Shown one piece after another: positions 19,532 through 31,224 of a DNA stretch of 64,000 nucleotides. Each line of letters starts with the position of its first letter. Position 1 is the first letter of the stretch. Made by a program: the position numbers and the translations under genes. The stretch covers positions 361,501-425,500 of the forward strand of contig CAJNDS010002367.1 in NCBI GenBank assembly GCA_905221605.1, in the 5' to 3' direction. This DNA is from Symbiodinium natans (lineage: Eukaryota; Sar; Dinophyceae; Suessiales; Symbiodiniaceae). The notes under the pieces are model-generated. The model searched no databases, had not been told where the DNA came from, and saw only the letters and a program-made list of their open reading frames with translations.

Positions 19532-22500
19532 ATGGCCAAGCGTGAGTCTGGAAGCTGCATGATAAACATTGTGAACCTGGCAGCCTACCTCGCAACTCAA
19601 CTGCTAGGGCTGTTGGATTCAGGGTTCAGGGTTTAGGGTTTAGGGTGCCCTGCCTGCCGTGTCTGTGCCCCAGCGGCCCAGGTGAACTTGGGCATCACGT
19701 ACGGATCCTTGACCGGCGCTTTTGGCCCGACAAACACCAATCTCAGCGCCAAGTACCACACCCTCATCACGCCGTCAGGCGCGGGGAAGGACTACATGTA
19801 CTAGATTCCAGGAAAATTAGTGAGGCAAACCATAGTGGTGCTTCCGGGTCATCCCTCACATGGCACTGAGGTCCGGGTGTGAGGGCGTAGTGGGTGGCCG
19901 CGGCCTGCTCTGAACTTGGCACTGAGGATTTGCTTTCTCCATTTGGGGTATCATCTTCATTTGGGAGGGCATCTTCACTGTCGCCCAGCTTTTTCCATCC
20001 TATCGCAGCAGCAAGGTGGTAACGACCATCACTCCCTGGTGGCTGGCCGCATGCCTTTTCCAGTGTGCCTGGACCCTGTTCTTTGCACAGGAGGTCATGA
20101 TTGGGGCCATGGCCTGCATGTTGGGCATCCTCATCTCCCTCATGGTGGGGATTCTGCGCATGGACTTCCTTGAAGAGATGCTTACTTAGCCAACAGCTGA
20201 ACTTCAAACTTTTGGGTTTTCCACATTTAGTAGGAATAACAAAGTTTAACCTTTTTCCCCTTGGTTATTGGAGAAGTAAGGATGTCCACCTGGGAGTACT
20301 GGCTGCTCCGGGCACCCTTCTCGGTCCACACCGGCTGGATCGTGGCCGCTACTTCGCTGAACATCTGCGTGGTGGCCGACTTCTACAGAGGCCCCCCGGA
20401 AGTGATGCTGGCCCTGGCAACCTGGTGGCCCAGTAGTACCCTTTTCCTTTTTTTCCCCCCCATACTGCGGTGTGGGGTTGGTAGATTTTAAAACCCAACT
20501 CTTCTCCTCGCCCGGAACTTTTTCTCCTCGTCCGGTCTACTCCTCGCTCATCCCTGGGTGCCCAACCCCTTTCCCTGAATTGCCCAACCCTAGAGTCTTT
20601 CTGGAGTGCCCAACCCCAGAGTCTTCCTGGCCCAGAGTGCCCAGCCCCAGAGCCTCCCTGGAGTGCCCAACCCCCAACCTCAGAGTGTCCCCGAATTTCT
20701 CCCTGGAGTGCCCAACCCCGAACAGTCTCCCTAGTGCCCAGGCTGCCCAGCCCCAGAGTGTTTCTGGAGTGCCCAACCCCAGATTATCTCTACCAACCCC
20801 CCAAAAAAAGGTGCCCCTTATCATAATATTATTATTTTAAGGGGCTGCGCCCATGGGCGGGCAGCGCAGGCAGAAGCGCGGGGCGAGCAGTTTCTAAGCA
20901 TTTTGAGGCCCCTAAACTCCCTTAAAATCTCTAAGCGTTTGAGGCTCCTCAACCCCCTCAAAGTTTCCAAGCATTTTCAGGCCCCTAAACTCCCTTCAAA
21001 TCTCTAAGCGTTTGAGGCTCCTAGACTCCCTTAAAGTTTCTAAGCGCTTTATAAGGCCCCTAAACTCCCCGGGCTTAGACACGTCGCTTATGCCCGCCCT
21101 TAAAGGGGCATCATGCTCCCGATGCGCCCCCGGGGTCCCGCCCCGGGAGCCGCTGATGCTCCTGATGCGCGCCTTCGGGTCCCGGGCTGGACCCGCTGAT
21201 GCTCATGATGCGCGCCCTCTGGGGGCCTCCGTGGCGACGCAAAAAACCACGAAAAAAAAACCGTTCACCGGCGGCACGCGGGGGTCGGCGGCACTGGCGT
21301 CCGGCCTAATTCTGCTTCGCAGAAGGCCAGAGGCCAGCAAGGCTATTCCCGGGACGACCCGGGCTAAAAGGTCCGCATTTGCTCGGTCCTTTGGGGACCT
21401 CGCGCTGCCCGATTTAAAGGCTGACGCCGCTGCCGCCGACCAGGACGTCCGGGCACCGGGCCATCTTCCGGACCCACCCGCTTAACAACAAATTTGGTTG
21501 CTTTTGGTCCTTCTCCTGTGGGGGGGGGCTAGGCAGGGGGGTAGGGGGGGGGGGAGGGGGGGGTACGGGTGGGGGTAGGGGGGGGGGTAGTAGGGTGCAG
21601 CCAACGCAGGGTAGAGGGGCAGGTTCCACCCAACAGATTTGGTTGCTTTGGTCCTTCCTGTTGGGGGGGGGGGGGGGGGGGCGGGGGGGGGGGACGCGTG
21701 GTTCCACCCGGGGAGGGGGGTGGGGGTACGGGGTGGGGGTAGGGGGGGGGGGGGCAACACAAAACGCGGTGAACATTTCGGTTGCTTTTGGTCCTTCTCC
21801 TGTGGGGGGGGCTAGGCAGGGGGGGTAAGGGGGGGGGGGGGGGGGTACGGGGTGGGGGTGGGGGGGGGGGGGGCGGAAGTGGGTGGCCCGCCTCGGTTGC
21901 TTTGGTCCTTCTTCCTGTGGAGGGGTAGGCGGGGGGCAGGGGGCGGGGAACGGGGGGGGTACGGGTGAAGGTAGGGGTAGTAGGAGTTCGGGGTGGGGGT
22001 AGGGGGGAGGGGGGGGGGGGTAGTAGAGTGCAGCCAAACACAAAAACGCGTGCCAAGACAACAAATTCGGTTTTTGGTCCTTCTCCTGTGGGGGGGGGGG
22101 GCCTAGGCAGGAAGGGGTAGGGGGGGGGGAGGGCGGGGGGGTGGGGGTAGGGGGGGAGGGGGGGGGGGGGGGTAGTAGGGTGCCAACACAAAACTTAAAA
22201 ACAACAAATTCGGTTGCTTTTGGTCCTTCTGCTGTGGGGGGGGGGCTAGGCAGGGGGGGGTAGGGGGGGGGGGGGGGGGTAGTAGTGTGCAGCCAACACA
22301 AAACGCGTGGTTCCACACTTGGCCGCCTTCCAAAACAACAAATTCGGTTGCTTTTGGTCCTTCTCCTGTGGGGGGGGGGGGGGTGGGGCTAGGTAGGGTG
22401 CAGCCAACACAAAACGTGGTTCGGTGGTCCACAAATTTGGTTGCTTTTGGTCCTTGGGGGGGGGGGGGCAGCCGCTCGGGTCCATGGGGAGGGGCACTAG

Positions 22501-23057
22501 CGGGTCCAGCGGGAAAGGTACGAGTCCAGCTTCTTGACGCCGACAAAGGGGGTCGGCGGATAATACATGGCTACTGAGCTACCAAGGCCATGGTGTGCTT
22601 CGCTGGCATCTCTGCCATCGTCACTGTCTTCACTTTCGCCAGCCCGAAGGCAGATCCCATCGTCGCCCTGGTGGCCTGTTGGGCCTTGCTGGGGATGGTC
22701 GCAGAGTTGGCGAGTGCGGAGAAGTTGCGGGACTCTTGCTTCAGGGATCTTGCTCAGGGTGTTTGAATGAGTCTAGAGACAGGGAGGGCAGCATGGCAAG
22801 GAGACTGTTCTCACTCATTTTTGTTCAGCCCTGGTGTGCCATTGAATCAGGACGCCTCTGTGCGATGGAACTTCTTTGACTGGCCGCAGTACGTGATCAG
22901 TGGCGTACGCATCGCTGCTTTCCTGCTCAGCCTCCTGTGCATGGTGGCCGCCACGGTCGCCACAGCCCGGCGGGTTTGCTTTGCCCCAAAGCCAAAAGCT
23001 GAGCTGGATCGCAGTCTTGAGTCAGGCGTGATTCCAAGGTCTGGCACGGAGATGTGA
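19532..23057 (+). CDS. Multi-pass membrane protein, TspO / tryptophan-rich sensory protein-like, six exons
   Basis: Exons: 19532-about 19590 (MAKRESGS, then NIVNLAAYLA), 19682-19778 (VNLGITYGS...KYHTLITPSG), 19927-20176 (FAFSIWGIIFIWEGIF, then ITPWWLAACLFQCAWTLFF), 20281-20417 (WEYWLLRAPFSVHTGWIVAA), 22579-22745 (KAMVCFAGISAIV... VACWALLGM) and 22851-23057 (last membrane helix, then a polar tail ending RSGTEM). The order and motifs (ITPxG-F-A-F-S-I-W-G, W-W-LAACLFQ, APFSVHxGW, W-A-L-L-G) resemble TspO/MBR-type and tryptophan-rich sensory proteins, which are small Trp-rich membrane proteins binding porphyrins or other hydrophobic ligands. About 305 residues and at least six hydrophobic segments are visible. 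Introns 2, 3 and 5 read GC-AG, GA-AG and GA-AG. The first junction is uncertain, and the fourth intron (about 2.1 kb) has borders uncertain by about 6 bp. Confidence 0.6.
20177..20280 (+). mobile_element. GA-AG intron of the TspO-like gene, introner-like
   Basis: The 104 bp intron starts GATGCTTACTTAGCC and ends GAGAAGTAAG. GATG is present at both borders (20177-20180 and 20281-20284); removing one copy joins FLEE to MSTWEYW in frame. Internal AAAGTTTAACCTTTTTCCCC and the ending resemble family E, but it is diverged. Confidence 0.65.
20565..20785. repeat. Minisatellite of about 26 bp units, intronic
   Basis: About seven to eight degenerate copies of GAGTGCCCAACCCCAGAGTC plus a short tail, inside the fourth intron of the TspO-like gene. 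Confidence 0.8.
20890..21070. repeat. Tandem repeat of about 39 bp units, intronic
   Basis: Four to five copies of a unit containing TCTAAGCGTTTGAGGC and CCTAAACTCCCTTAAA. It is followed by a GC-rich stretch (21080-21400) with repeated GATGCTCCTGATGCGC words. Confidence 0.8.
21485..22470. repeat. G-rich tandem array of about 110-150 bp units, intronic
   Basis: Eight copies of an anchor (TTCGGTTGCTTTTGGTCCTT, variants) occur near 21490, 21640, 21778, 21893, 22068, 22208, 22343 and 22437. Each is followed by TCTCCTGTGGGGGG-type sequence and long G runs, and most units contain CAGCCAACACAAAACG. The + strand carries nearly all the G, so the pre-mRNA would be rich in G-quadruplex-forming sequence. 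The 300-codon Pro-rich open frames on the minus strand are artefacts of the C runs. Confidence 0.85.
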
Positions 23058-23396
23058 CTCCACACCTCGACACAGGGCGTCTTTGCAGCGAAATCGCTGG
23101 GACGATGAGTGCACGAATGGCAGCTACAGTCAGTTGGTCAGCATGTCAGGGCCAGAGATGCCCATTGCGCCCAGTGTCACAGGTAGCTTCACGATGGGCG
23201 GGCAGGATTGAGACATGAAGGAACCGGATGGCCGGATTGGCTGCCCCGTCAGTGTCGCAATCATGCCGTCCCGTCGCCTTGCTCCGGGTTTTTCGAGGCA
23301 GACACACACAGCCTCCCCTTTGCAACTGGCACAACTGGCCAGATGCAGAAGCGGGCCCACAGGCCGCCAGAGTTTGGGGGGAGCAAGTCTTTTTTT

Positions 23397-23427
<31 letters not shown>

Positions 23428-24149
23428 GGTCGGAAGCCTGAAGCAGAAACCTCTAAACACTCTCAGTCCCTGGGCTTAGGGTCTCCCAGCAAACTACAAT
23501 AAGGACGGGCTGTTTGTTCGGATGTTCGATAAGAACCCCCCCTCCCCAAAAAACAAGAGCAATTTGGGGGTTTTGGGGGGGTCTTAATACTGGGGGGGGG
23601 GGGGGGGGGGGGGGGGGACTTTAATATTAGGGGAAGGGATTGTAGCATTCAGAACGGGTGTTGTGTACAGGGTGGTTGACAAGCTCGCTCTTTCATTGCG
23701 CCGACGGGTATTGCGCTTGCTTGTGAGTTTGCGGGCCCAGTTAAGCATATTGACACATCTGGGCTACATGTACAAACTAGCGTAGAGTTTCACTAGTACA
23801 GCACAGCTCCATTCACTTGGCATACCACCTTCCACTTCGGATGAATCTGCTTTGGCGTGTGGGCCTCTTCTGAAAGATCCAGGCGGCATTTTTCCGGTTG
23901 CTCATGGCAACTTGTGCACCTGATGTGTTCCGTCTTCCGGAACATTCACACTGTACAGTACAGACTTGGCGTATAGGAACAAGGGCCTGGGGTGTCTTAA
24001 GAGCTGTACTTAGCTGGTATTGCTATAAGTAGGCAGGGTGTCGTCTAAGATTCTCACTACACCCTGGACCCTGTGCTTCGGCCATGTAACAGCTGCATGG
24101 CCCAAAGGCACACAGAGCAATAGGCTTCGACTTTTTGGCTCTCTACGCG
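23058..24149. other. Intergenic DNA with T/G homopolymer tracts
   Basis: A T-run is followed directly by a G-run at 23390-23430, and a second long G-run lies at 23591-23618. No gene was recognised. Confidence 0.5.
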
Positions 24150-24289
24150 TAGTTGCAAGGTCCCTTAGTAAGGCCGCTTAGCTTCTTTAAAGGGTTCTGA
24201 AGCCAGGGCCCCCTTTGGTTTTATGGGGTTTGTAAGGGGTATATAAGGGGTCCCCTTTTCAAGGCCCATACTAAGGGGCCATGCAACTA
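24150..24289. mobile_element. Inverted-repeat element, family B, copy 1
   Basis: The left end TAGTTGCAAGGTCCCTTAGT continues AAGGCC. The right end is its reverse complement with few mismatches (GGCCCATACTAAGGGGCCAT, then GCAACTA). The 140 bp element has no coding capacity. Confidence 0.7.
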
Positions 24290-25842
24290 CCCTAAGATGA
24301 TAGTTGAGCAAAAAGATCTGAGACGCTTCCGCAACGCAGCAGTAGCAGCTACCGGTGTGGCATCTTGCCAGTTTGCATCTGCTCAGCTGAAAGTTTGAGG
24401 GTTTAATGCTTTAGGACGATGGCGTGGACGAGTTTCTGACGACGTCTTTGCCGCTGATCTGGTCAGACTTTTTGTGTTTGAAACATGCTGCTGTATGGCA
24501 TGCCTCTACAGCAGCAGAGCGCGCTACATTTTGATGGCCTTAGGTCCCTTCGATTGCTGCAAGGTGTCAGCTGCATCTGAGTGTTGCTTCTTCATGGAAG
24601 ATCGTCTCGCCATTCGTAGTCCAGTGCCTGGCTGATACAGAAGCTGGGGCTGGTACAGAAGCTGGGAGCCGTGTGAAAGCTTGAGCTGCCTTCTTTACTG
24701 TCGTGGGATCTTCAAGAAGCTAGAATCTACAAGTTAGGGGGCATATCGTCAATCTCATGGCTGTTCATTGTGTGGTGGTTTCTGTTGTTGCTATTACACA
24801 GTACTGCCGCGAGCCAGTACTGAAACGCCGACTGGCTCTGCAAGTTGCCTACCGCTTCCCCACGAATTGCATCAACGGATTCCTGCGGATTCCGTTTTTC
24901 CGCGACGGCGGTGTGGGTGGCAAAAAAGAACTTGAGGCTTCAACCAGGATAGCGCTACCTTTATGGAATGCGGGTGCGCTCGCCGTACCAAACTCCTTAA
25001 ATCCGGTGAGTCATGCGGATGCTGCCCTCACTGGCTCAGTATAGCTAGGCCGTCCAGGCCCCTAGGCCAGCCCCCGACCTTGGCGGCGACCACATGAAAA
25101 GTTCCAATGTGCTGCTTGGCCTGGCGTCTTTTTCTTCTGTCGCTCCAGCATGACATGACGACTTCAGAGCGTATGAGTCTACGAGATCAAGCAGTTTAGC
25201 AGGTAGACTCGGAATAGACCGTGCCGATGACTGAGGCAGTCACCAACCTACTCTAAAGCTGCATCGCTGCTATGGATGCAGGGAGCAAAGGACACGGAGC
25301 AGCAGAAAGGCTAAGGGAGTCAATTCCAAACTGTTTCGGTTTTAAAGTTTTGTCATGCGCCAACATGATGCACATCGTTCGCTTGAGTTCGGCCTATCTG
25401 TATTTTGGTCAAAATCAGCGTCGTCAATGCAGCTACACTACTAGAATGTCCCGATTGAACCTTCAAGAAGATATTGTATCAATTCCAGATGAGCCACCAG
25501 GGTGGCTGTTGGTTAACACTTGCACCACTTCAAATTCAGGCTTTTCGTAGTAGGGTTTCAGTCTTTGGGGTTCCTGAACCCCAACCCCTGACCCGACACC
25601 GTAAAAAACTCTGGCCATTCTACTGGAATCGGTTGATTCCACCCCCCCCCCCCCCTAAACCCTAAACCCTACACATCAAGATCAGTGGGGTGACAAGCAC
25701 TTGGGTGGTTGCTTCTTGTTTCGTGTTCGCAGACCGAAAGTTCAGGACGCTCATTACTTTGGGTGAACCGCTGGAACGGTGTATATATCTATATATATAT
25801 ATATGTACCATATTTATATATGTATATATATATACACATAAA

Positions 25843-25879
<37 letters not shown>

Positions 25880-27139
25880 GCAGCTTCCCCTGCTGCTATA
25901 TCTGTTATGAGCGAAGGTAGCATGTTGCTTTAGTGTGGCTTGGGGGGTAGCCTTCCGGCGTATCAAGACCCAGAAGAGTGAATGAGGGCACGGCTGTTGT
26001 ATATAGTCTTGGACTAAACTTCGACACCAAAACTTCCGTCTGCTTTTCTTTGTAACAGGTTCTCCTGCTACGAAAGCCCCTTCAATTCAGAGGAACCTTT
26101 CGCACGGCCAAGTTTCGGTCGTACTCATCAGGTTCTCGAGTTTCAGGTGGCCGCACCCAACTTCCGTTAAACTGGGTGCGAGAGGCTTCTCCAGCCTAAG
26201 CTCAGGATCTGCCAGCCAGTGCCAGAGTGCCGCTTGGATGGTTTGACCCGGCTTAGCAGTTCTTTCTGCAAGGCTTCTCACGTGGTAGAGTGCTTCGGCT
26301 TGATGGGATGAGGGGTCGGAGTTTTGGCAGCCTTAGCTCCACGCGGGCTCGAAGCCTAAGCCTATGTTTGTGTTTGCGGCGGCTGTTGAGGTTTGCCCCA
26401 GGGCGAAGTAGCAACCAGATGAGACTAGCTGCTAGCTATTGCCAGCCTTGCTTGGCATGTCCCAGTTGCAAGCGGCGAACCCCCCAAAACCCTGTACTCA
26501 AACCAACAAAAAACCCCTAAATTCCCCAACTTCCAGTGTTCTCAGGAGAGGCCTCAACAGCGCAGCGCGCGCCGGACTGGGCACCTTCCAGGAGAAGACT
26601 CTTGGATTTGAGCCGCAGCTGCATGGAGCTCACTTGGGGGCTCACGGGTTCTTATAAGTGGGGCCTTGGGCATTGTTTTTTTATTTTTTGTTTATATAAA
26701 ACCCAAGAGGATATGAAAGATATTGTTTTTGTTAAGGTTCTAAGGGGAGAATGGTATGTACCCGAATTTAACGTTCTAACAAATTAGAACTTGAGTTCCC
26801 CCCATTTTTGCAGTGCTCATGAACCTCCAAGCAGAAGGTAGCTTAGGAAGGTCGAATGAAGGCTTTTGGGTAGCAATGATAGCGTGCAACGGGTTAGGGT
26901 AAAGATGCGCTGGGAGAGCATTTTTCGTGCTTAGGGCGTAGTGTAGTTTGCCATGTATGCTTAGAGTCTTGAACTTGTTCCCATGTTGCTGATTCAGCAT
27001 GGGTGAATTTGAGCACCACTAGCCAGTACTCCTAAGCACGCTTGAACAGTTTCTGAAAAGATCGAGCGGATTATTGTACGTACACGTGCTAGAAGAGCAG
27101 CGAGGTGGTCATCTCGCATGGTAAGTTTGTGGTAGCACA
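24290..27139. other. Intergenic DNA, TATA microsatellite at 25785-25880, one possible exon
   Basis: Open frames (for example 24757-25044) lack recognisable domains. A (TA)n-rich stretch lies at about 25785-25880. After TTCTCAG at 26543-26549, a frame reads ERPQQRS or, in the next frame, RGLNSAARAGLGTFQEKT; the second looks coding but stays unassigned. Confidence 0.4.
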
Positions 27140-27236
27140 ATAAAATAACTATAACATAGCTATGATATAGAACTATAATATAGCGATAATATAGCTATAA
27201 TATAACTGTAATATAACGTACTATAGTACAGCTATA
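27140..27236. repeat. AT-rich short tandem repeat
   Basis: About nine degenerate copies of an ATAATATAGCT-like 11-mer lie 75 bp upstream of the PhyH gene start. Confidence 0.75.
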
Positions 27237-27309
27237 TGTGTAACACAAGTTTCACAAGGCAAGCCCGAGCTTAGCTGCTGTAGCTCAAGGCAGCACGGAT
27301 CACGAAGCC

Positions 27310-28327
27310 ATGGCGTCTTCACAGCCCGATGCATCCAACAACCACTTCAGCGGAATCAAGACTGACACGGCGGTCATGGACATGTCGGTTAAGCTTGCGG
27401 GCGAGCACAAGCTCACCCCTGAGTGGGAGTGGGCTGTACACGAAGTGCATGAGAAGGGCTACGTGATCCTCAAGAACCTGCTGTCGCGTGAAGAGGTGGC
27501 CGAGATCAGGGAAGCCATTGCGCCTCTTCTTGGGGTTGGAGGACGGAACAATTTTGAGGGCTACCAGACTCGGCGCGTGTATGCCGTTTTGTCCAAAACG
27601 CGAGCATTGGACCACATGATTGCACACCCCGTAGTCATGGCTTTGCTTCGGCAGTTCTTGATGCCGAACTTCTTGCTCACAGCTGCACAGGTTATTGACA
27701 TCTGTCCAGGCGAGACCTTGCAACCCTTCCACTATGACGACCAGTTCACCCATGTACCTCGGCCAAGAGATCCCTTCTCCATGGCCACCGTGTGGGCCTT
27801 GGATGACAACTTCACAGCCAAGAACGGTGCCACGGTCGTCATTCCAGGGTCCCACAAGTGGGGTGACACTTGCTAGTCCAGTGGTGCCCCCTTTTTGCCC
27901 CCCTTTGTTTGGTTCAAGGTTTGCTTGTGAAGTCGCTAACCCCCCTTTTCCTGGTTGTGATATGGGTTCCTTGGCTGCTAAGGACAACAAGATGCCGGAT
28001 CAAAAGATGGTGGAAGAGCTGGGGATCGCAGCAGAGCTTCCCATCGGCAGCTGCGTCTTCTTTTCAGGCACCCTCTGGCATGGGGGCGGCGCGAACAGCA
28101 GCAAAGACACCAGCCGGTGCGCGTTTACCGCGCAGTACTGCCAGCCATGGGTCCGCCCGCAGGAGAACATGATGCTGTCTGTGCCCTTCGATCAGGTTGC
28201 CATGCTTCCTCCTGAGATTCAGGTCATGGCTGGCTACTCGATCCATCCTCCTTTCATTGGCCACGTTGATGGCAGGCATCCCCTGAAAGCAGCCGAACGC
28301 CTGGCGGGTCTCGCTGCCAAGCTATGA
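27310..28327 (+). CDS. Phytanoyl-CoA dioxygenase (PhyH)-family Fe(II)/2-oxoglutarate oxygenase, two exons
   Basis: Joining 27310-27864 to 27983-28327 gives 299 residues, a normal length for the family. These enzymes hydroxylate a substrate using iron, oxygen and 2-oxoglutarate. The double-stranded beta-helix core carries the iron ligands His141 and Asp143 (QPFHYDDQ) and His218 (GTLWHGGG); Arg230 (DTSR) is the expected 2-oxoglutarate-binding residue. The N-terminal helical part (GYVILKNLLSREEVAEIREA) is typical. No signal peptide or PTS2 is evident, and the C-terminus LAAKL is not a clear PTS1. The ATG at 27310 is preceded by a short spacer and is the first in frame. The substrate cannot be predicted; PhyH families are large in dinoflagellates. 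Without splicing the frame stops at TAG 27874-27876, before the distal His. Confidence 0.88.
27865..27982 (+). mobile_element. GA-AG intron of the PhyH gene, introner-like
   Basis: The 118 bp intron starts GACACTTGCTAGTCCAGTGG and ends GGCTGCTAAG. GACA occurs at both borders (27865-27868 and 27983-27986); removing one copy joins SHKWG to DNKMP in frame. The internal CCAGTG-GTGCCCCC-TTTTTGCCCC words recur at about 61296-61318, again before CTGCTAAG, so this is a third intron-forming family. Confidence 0.75.
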
Positions 28328-30597
28328 GTAGGACGGTGTTGGGTGACTCATGACTCAACTTGCAATGCCGGGAGATGCTGAACTCGCAAGCACGTCAACA
28401 TCTCTACAAGGCCGTGGGACGGATATGGCAAGGCAGTTGCGAGGGGGTCTCTTTTAAGCCTCAGCCCATAATATGTGTACAGCCGGCCACCATTCGCTGC
28501 ACTGAGTTGCTGCTTGAAGCAGAATGGGCGGAGTATCGGCCCCTGACGGTTCCCGGCCCCTGCCATTGTCAGCATAGCACACAGATTTGAATTGGTCCTT
28601 GGAACATTCAACGAATTTCACCAGCTCTTAGAACTGGCATGGGCACTGCACCCTGCCGGCATTTGTAAATCTTGAGCGTGTGAACAAAGCGATGGGGGGG
28701 GGAGGGAAGGGGAGGGGGAGGCTGCTTTTCTGATGTAGGGTGCTTTGACATGCCTAGCGTTGAGGCTTGAATCTGGAGTTTCTTGTGCTTTGCAGCGATG
28801 GATGGATGTTCCAAGCATCGCAGACCAAGGACAACTCTGCGCCCAGAGTTTTCCAAAAAGTTGGAGGCGACATGGCATGCATCTGCATCTTCATAGCTGG
28901 CAGTCGGAGAAGCCACTTCTTGCAGCGGACATTTCAAGGTTGCTGGCACCTATAGATTTCTGTGCTCATGAAATCGATGCACGGCCAGGGCCGGTGAAGC
29001 CGTGAAGCATCAGTTCATTGAGGTCAATGTCTGAAGGGTGTAGCATGTCCTTGGCAAGGAGGGGCATTCATCTATCGGCTTGGCGAAGATCGCTGGTGCT
29101 TGGGTCCTGAGCTGCATGGCGAGGAGATGCCTCGGAAACGGGGGAGCTTTCACCTGGCTGAGTTAGCGCACATGTGCAACTGCGCTCGAAGAATATCTAC
29201 TGCGCCTATCCACCAAGTCGCTCCCGTATACCTGCAATCAAAGCAGAGGGGGCCTGTCCCATGTCTCTGAGATTGAAAGCAAGTTGAAGGGCCTTGCTCA
29301 TCGAAAATATTGAGGTTTAGAATCCTAGTCGAACAAGAAAATGTTTGGGTAGCATGTTTCCGGTCGAGGGAACTCTAGGCCGAAGAGCCTTCCTGCTTGA
29401 CCCTAGCAGGAAAATCCCCTGCACAGCTCGAAAGGTCTTTGCGCACCCTACATCGCAAGGGTGGATTCAGGGTTTAGGAGCACAAAGGGGCGAGGATGTA
29501 TATGCATGATGTACCAACCACCATTTACCAAACTGATTTGAATAGCCCTTGTTTCCCTCAAAGCCTGCTGTGTTTCGAACCGAGCTTACTAGAAACCGGC
29601 CCCTCCAATCTTTGCCCGCAGCCCTGTGAAGGAGATCATCTGGGCTTGGTTTACCTGCTCCGAGCTAGCACTGCCAAGTAGTGCGGGCCACAGTACTCTG
29701 TTTGACAGCACCCTTTGTTCTAGGGTTCAGGATCTGCAGCTGTGTAGGCGTAGTTTGAGCCAGGAAAGGTTAACCCGTGGCGCAGCCCTCCGCACGCCAC
29801 CAGGCATCCAGTGACGTTTCAGCACCAAGGCAGCGAACACGCTTGGAATTCCAACTACGGTAGACCGGAGGTCTTCGTCACTAGGCCCGGGGGGGAGGGG
29901 GGGGGGGAAGGGCTTCACGGCTCATGTGCTTTCACACTTGACTTGCCCTCCATGCCTGCGTGAGTGCCTGTAGTTGGGAAGACGGTTTTTCATTTGGTTC
30001 CCTCTTGTTGCCACAACTCTAAACTTAAACACAGGGCGAAAGGCTGCTGCTTGCGATGAACTTGGGGTATCGTCAGGCTGGGGCAACGTTATGTCCAACA
30101 GTGTTGACGTTGATTACCGAGCGCAGGTCCAGCATCTTCATCATCCAAGGCACGAAGCCACGAGCACTGCTGCGGTTTTTGAAGGTCAGCTCTAAACATG
30201 TTGCATCAGCTGTCGGGCCTTTTCAGTGCAACTACCACGATGCCATGTACTAAGTGTCTTTCGAGCAGCTGGACAGCTGTAGCCAAAGGCACCCTTCTTT
30301 AGACCAGGCTCGTAGATGGCCTTGCATTTCCGACATCTTGGTTCTGGGGAAGCCGTGGGGAAGCTGCACGTGAGTTCAACATTCGTGAAAGCGTTGCTTG
30401 GGAGCTGGCCCATGAAAGCCTGACCCTGGCCCTAAACCCTAAGCCCTGTGTTGGGTACTTTCTGGGGGGTGGGTTGTTTCGAATCTTCTCGAGGATTGGC
30501 CAGCTATGCGGGAGCGAAGGAAAAACCCCTAGGCCCTAAGCCCTAGCAGCACTCAATACACTGAATAGGTAGGAGTTCAGAGGCCCTAAACCCTGCT
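28328..30597. other. Intergenic DNA, no gene recognised
   Basis: A G/A-rich run lies at 28694-28720 and a G-run at 29889-29908. Several short open frames on both strands carry no domain signals. Confidence 0.45.
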
Positions 30598-30721
30598 CCC
30601 TAAACCCTAAACCCTAAACCCTAAACCCTAAACCCTAAACCCTAAACCCTAAACCCTAAACCCTAAACCCTAAACCCTAAACCCTAAACCCTAAACCCTA
30701 AACCCTAAACCCTAAACCCTA
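30598..30721. repeat. Longest near-perfect telomere-like array, CCCTAAA
   Basis: About 17-18 uninterrupted CCCTAAA units, with unique sequence on both sides, so this is interstitial and not a chromosome end. Confidence 0.95.
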
Positions 30722-31001
30722 CACAACAAGCTCACCCAACGCTGGGGGATGCATCTTCGCAAGGCGTTGGCCTTCGTGCAGCCGATAACTTAGATGACAA
30801 CTCCAACCCGCAACGGGGCTGCAAAGACTGAATTAGGGTTTAGGGTTTCGGGTTTAGGGTTTAGGGTTTTATGCTCAAGCAGCTGCAGAAAGGGCAGCGT
30901 GAACAAAGTTTAGGGTTTGGGGTTTGGGGTTTAGGGTGTCTTGGGGTCATAGCCAGAAGCTGCCCCGGGTTCTGGTGTCCAAAATCTCGGAGTGTCTTAG
31001 C

Positions 31002-31136
31002 GTAGTTGCATGGACCCTTAAGATGGGCTCTTAATTGGGGAACCCTCTCCATGTACCAAATTATAAACCCAAGGGCGCCCCCTACTTCAAAACCTTTCAA
31101 GAAGGTGTAAGGGACCACACTAAGTGGCCGTTTGAC
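31002..31136. mobile_element. Family B-like element, copy 2, diverged
   Basis: It begins CGTAGTTGCATGGACCCTTA, close to the family B end, and finishes near GGGACCACACTAAGTGGCCG. The right arm is degraded. Confidence 0.45.
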
Positions 31137-31163
31137 TTGCCTTAGAGAGTGTAGAGCGTGTGT

Positions 31164-31224
31164 ACCCTAAACCCTAAACCCTAAACCCTAAACCCTAAAC
31201 CCTAAACCCTAAACCCTAAACCCC
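31164..31224. repeat. Telomere-like CCCTAAA array
   Basis: About eight perfect units. Confidence 0.9.

Noticed and set aside
21414-22316. Minus-strand open frame of 300 codons, proline-rich
   Set aside because: It is the complement of the G-rich tandem array; all frames there are open because C runs cannot make stops.
30598-30721. CRISPR-like regular repeat
   Set aside because: A continuous 7 bp telomere repeat without spacers, in a eukaryotic context.
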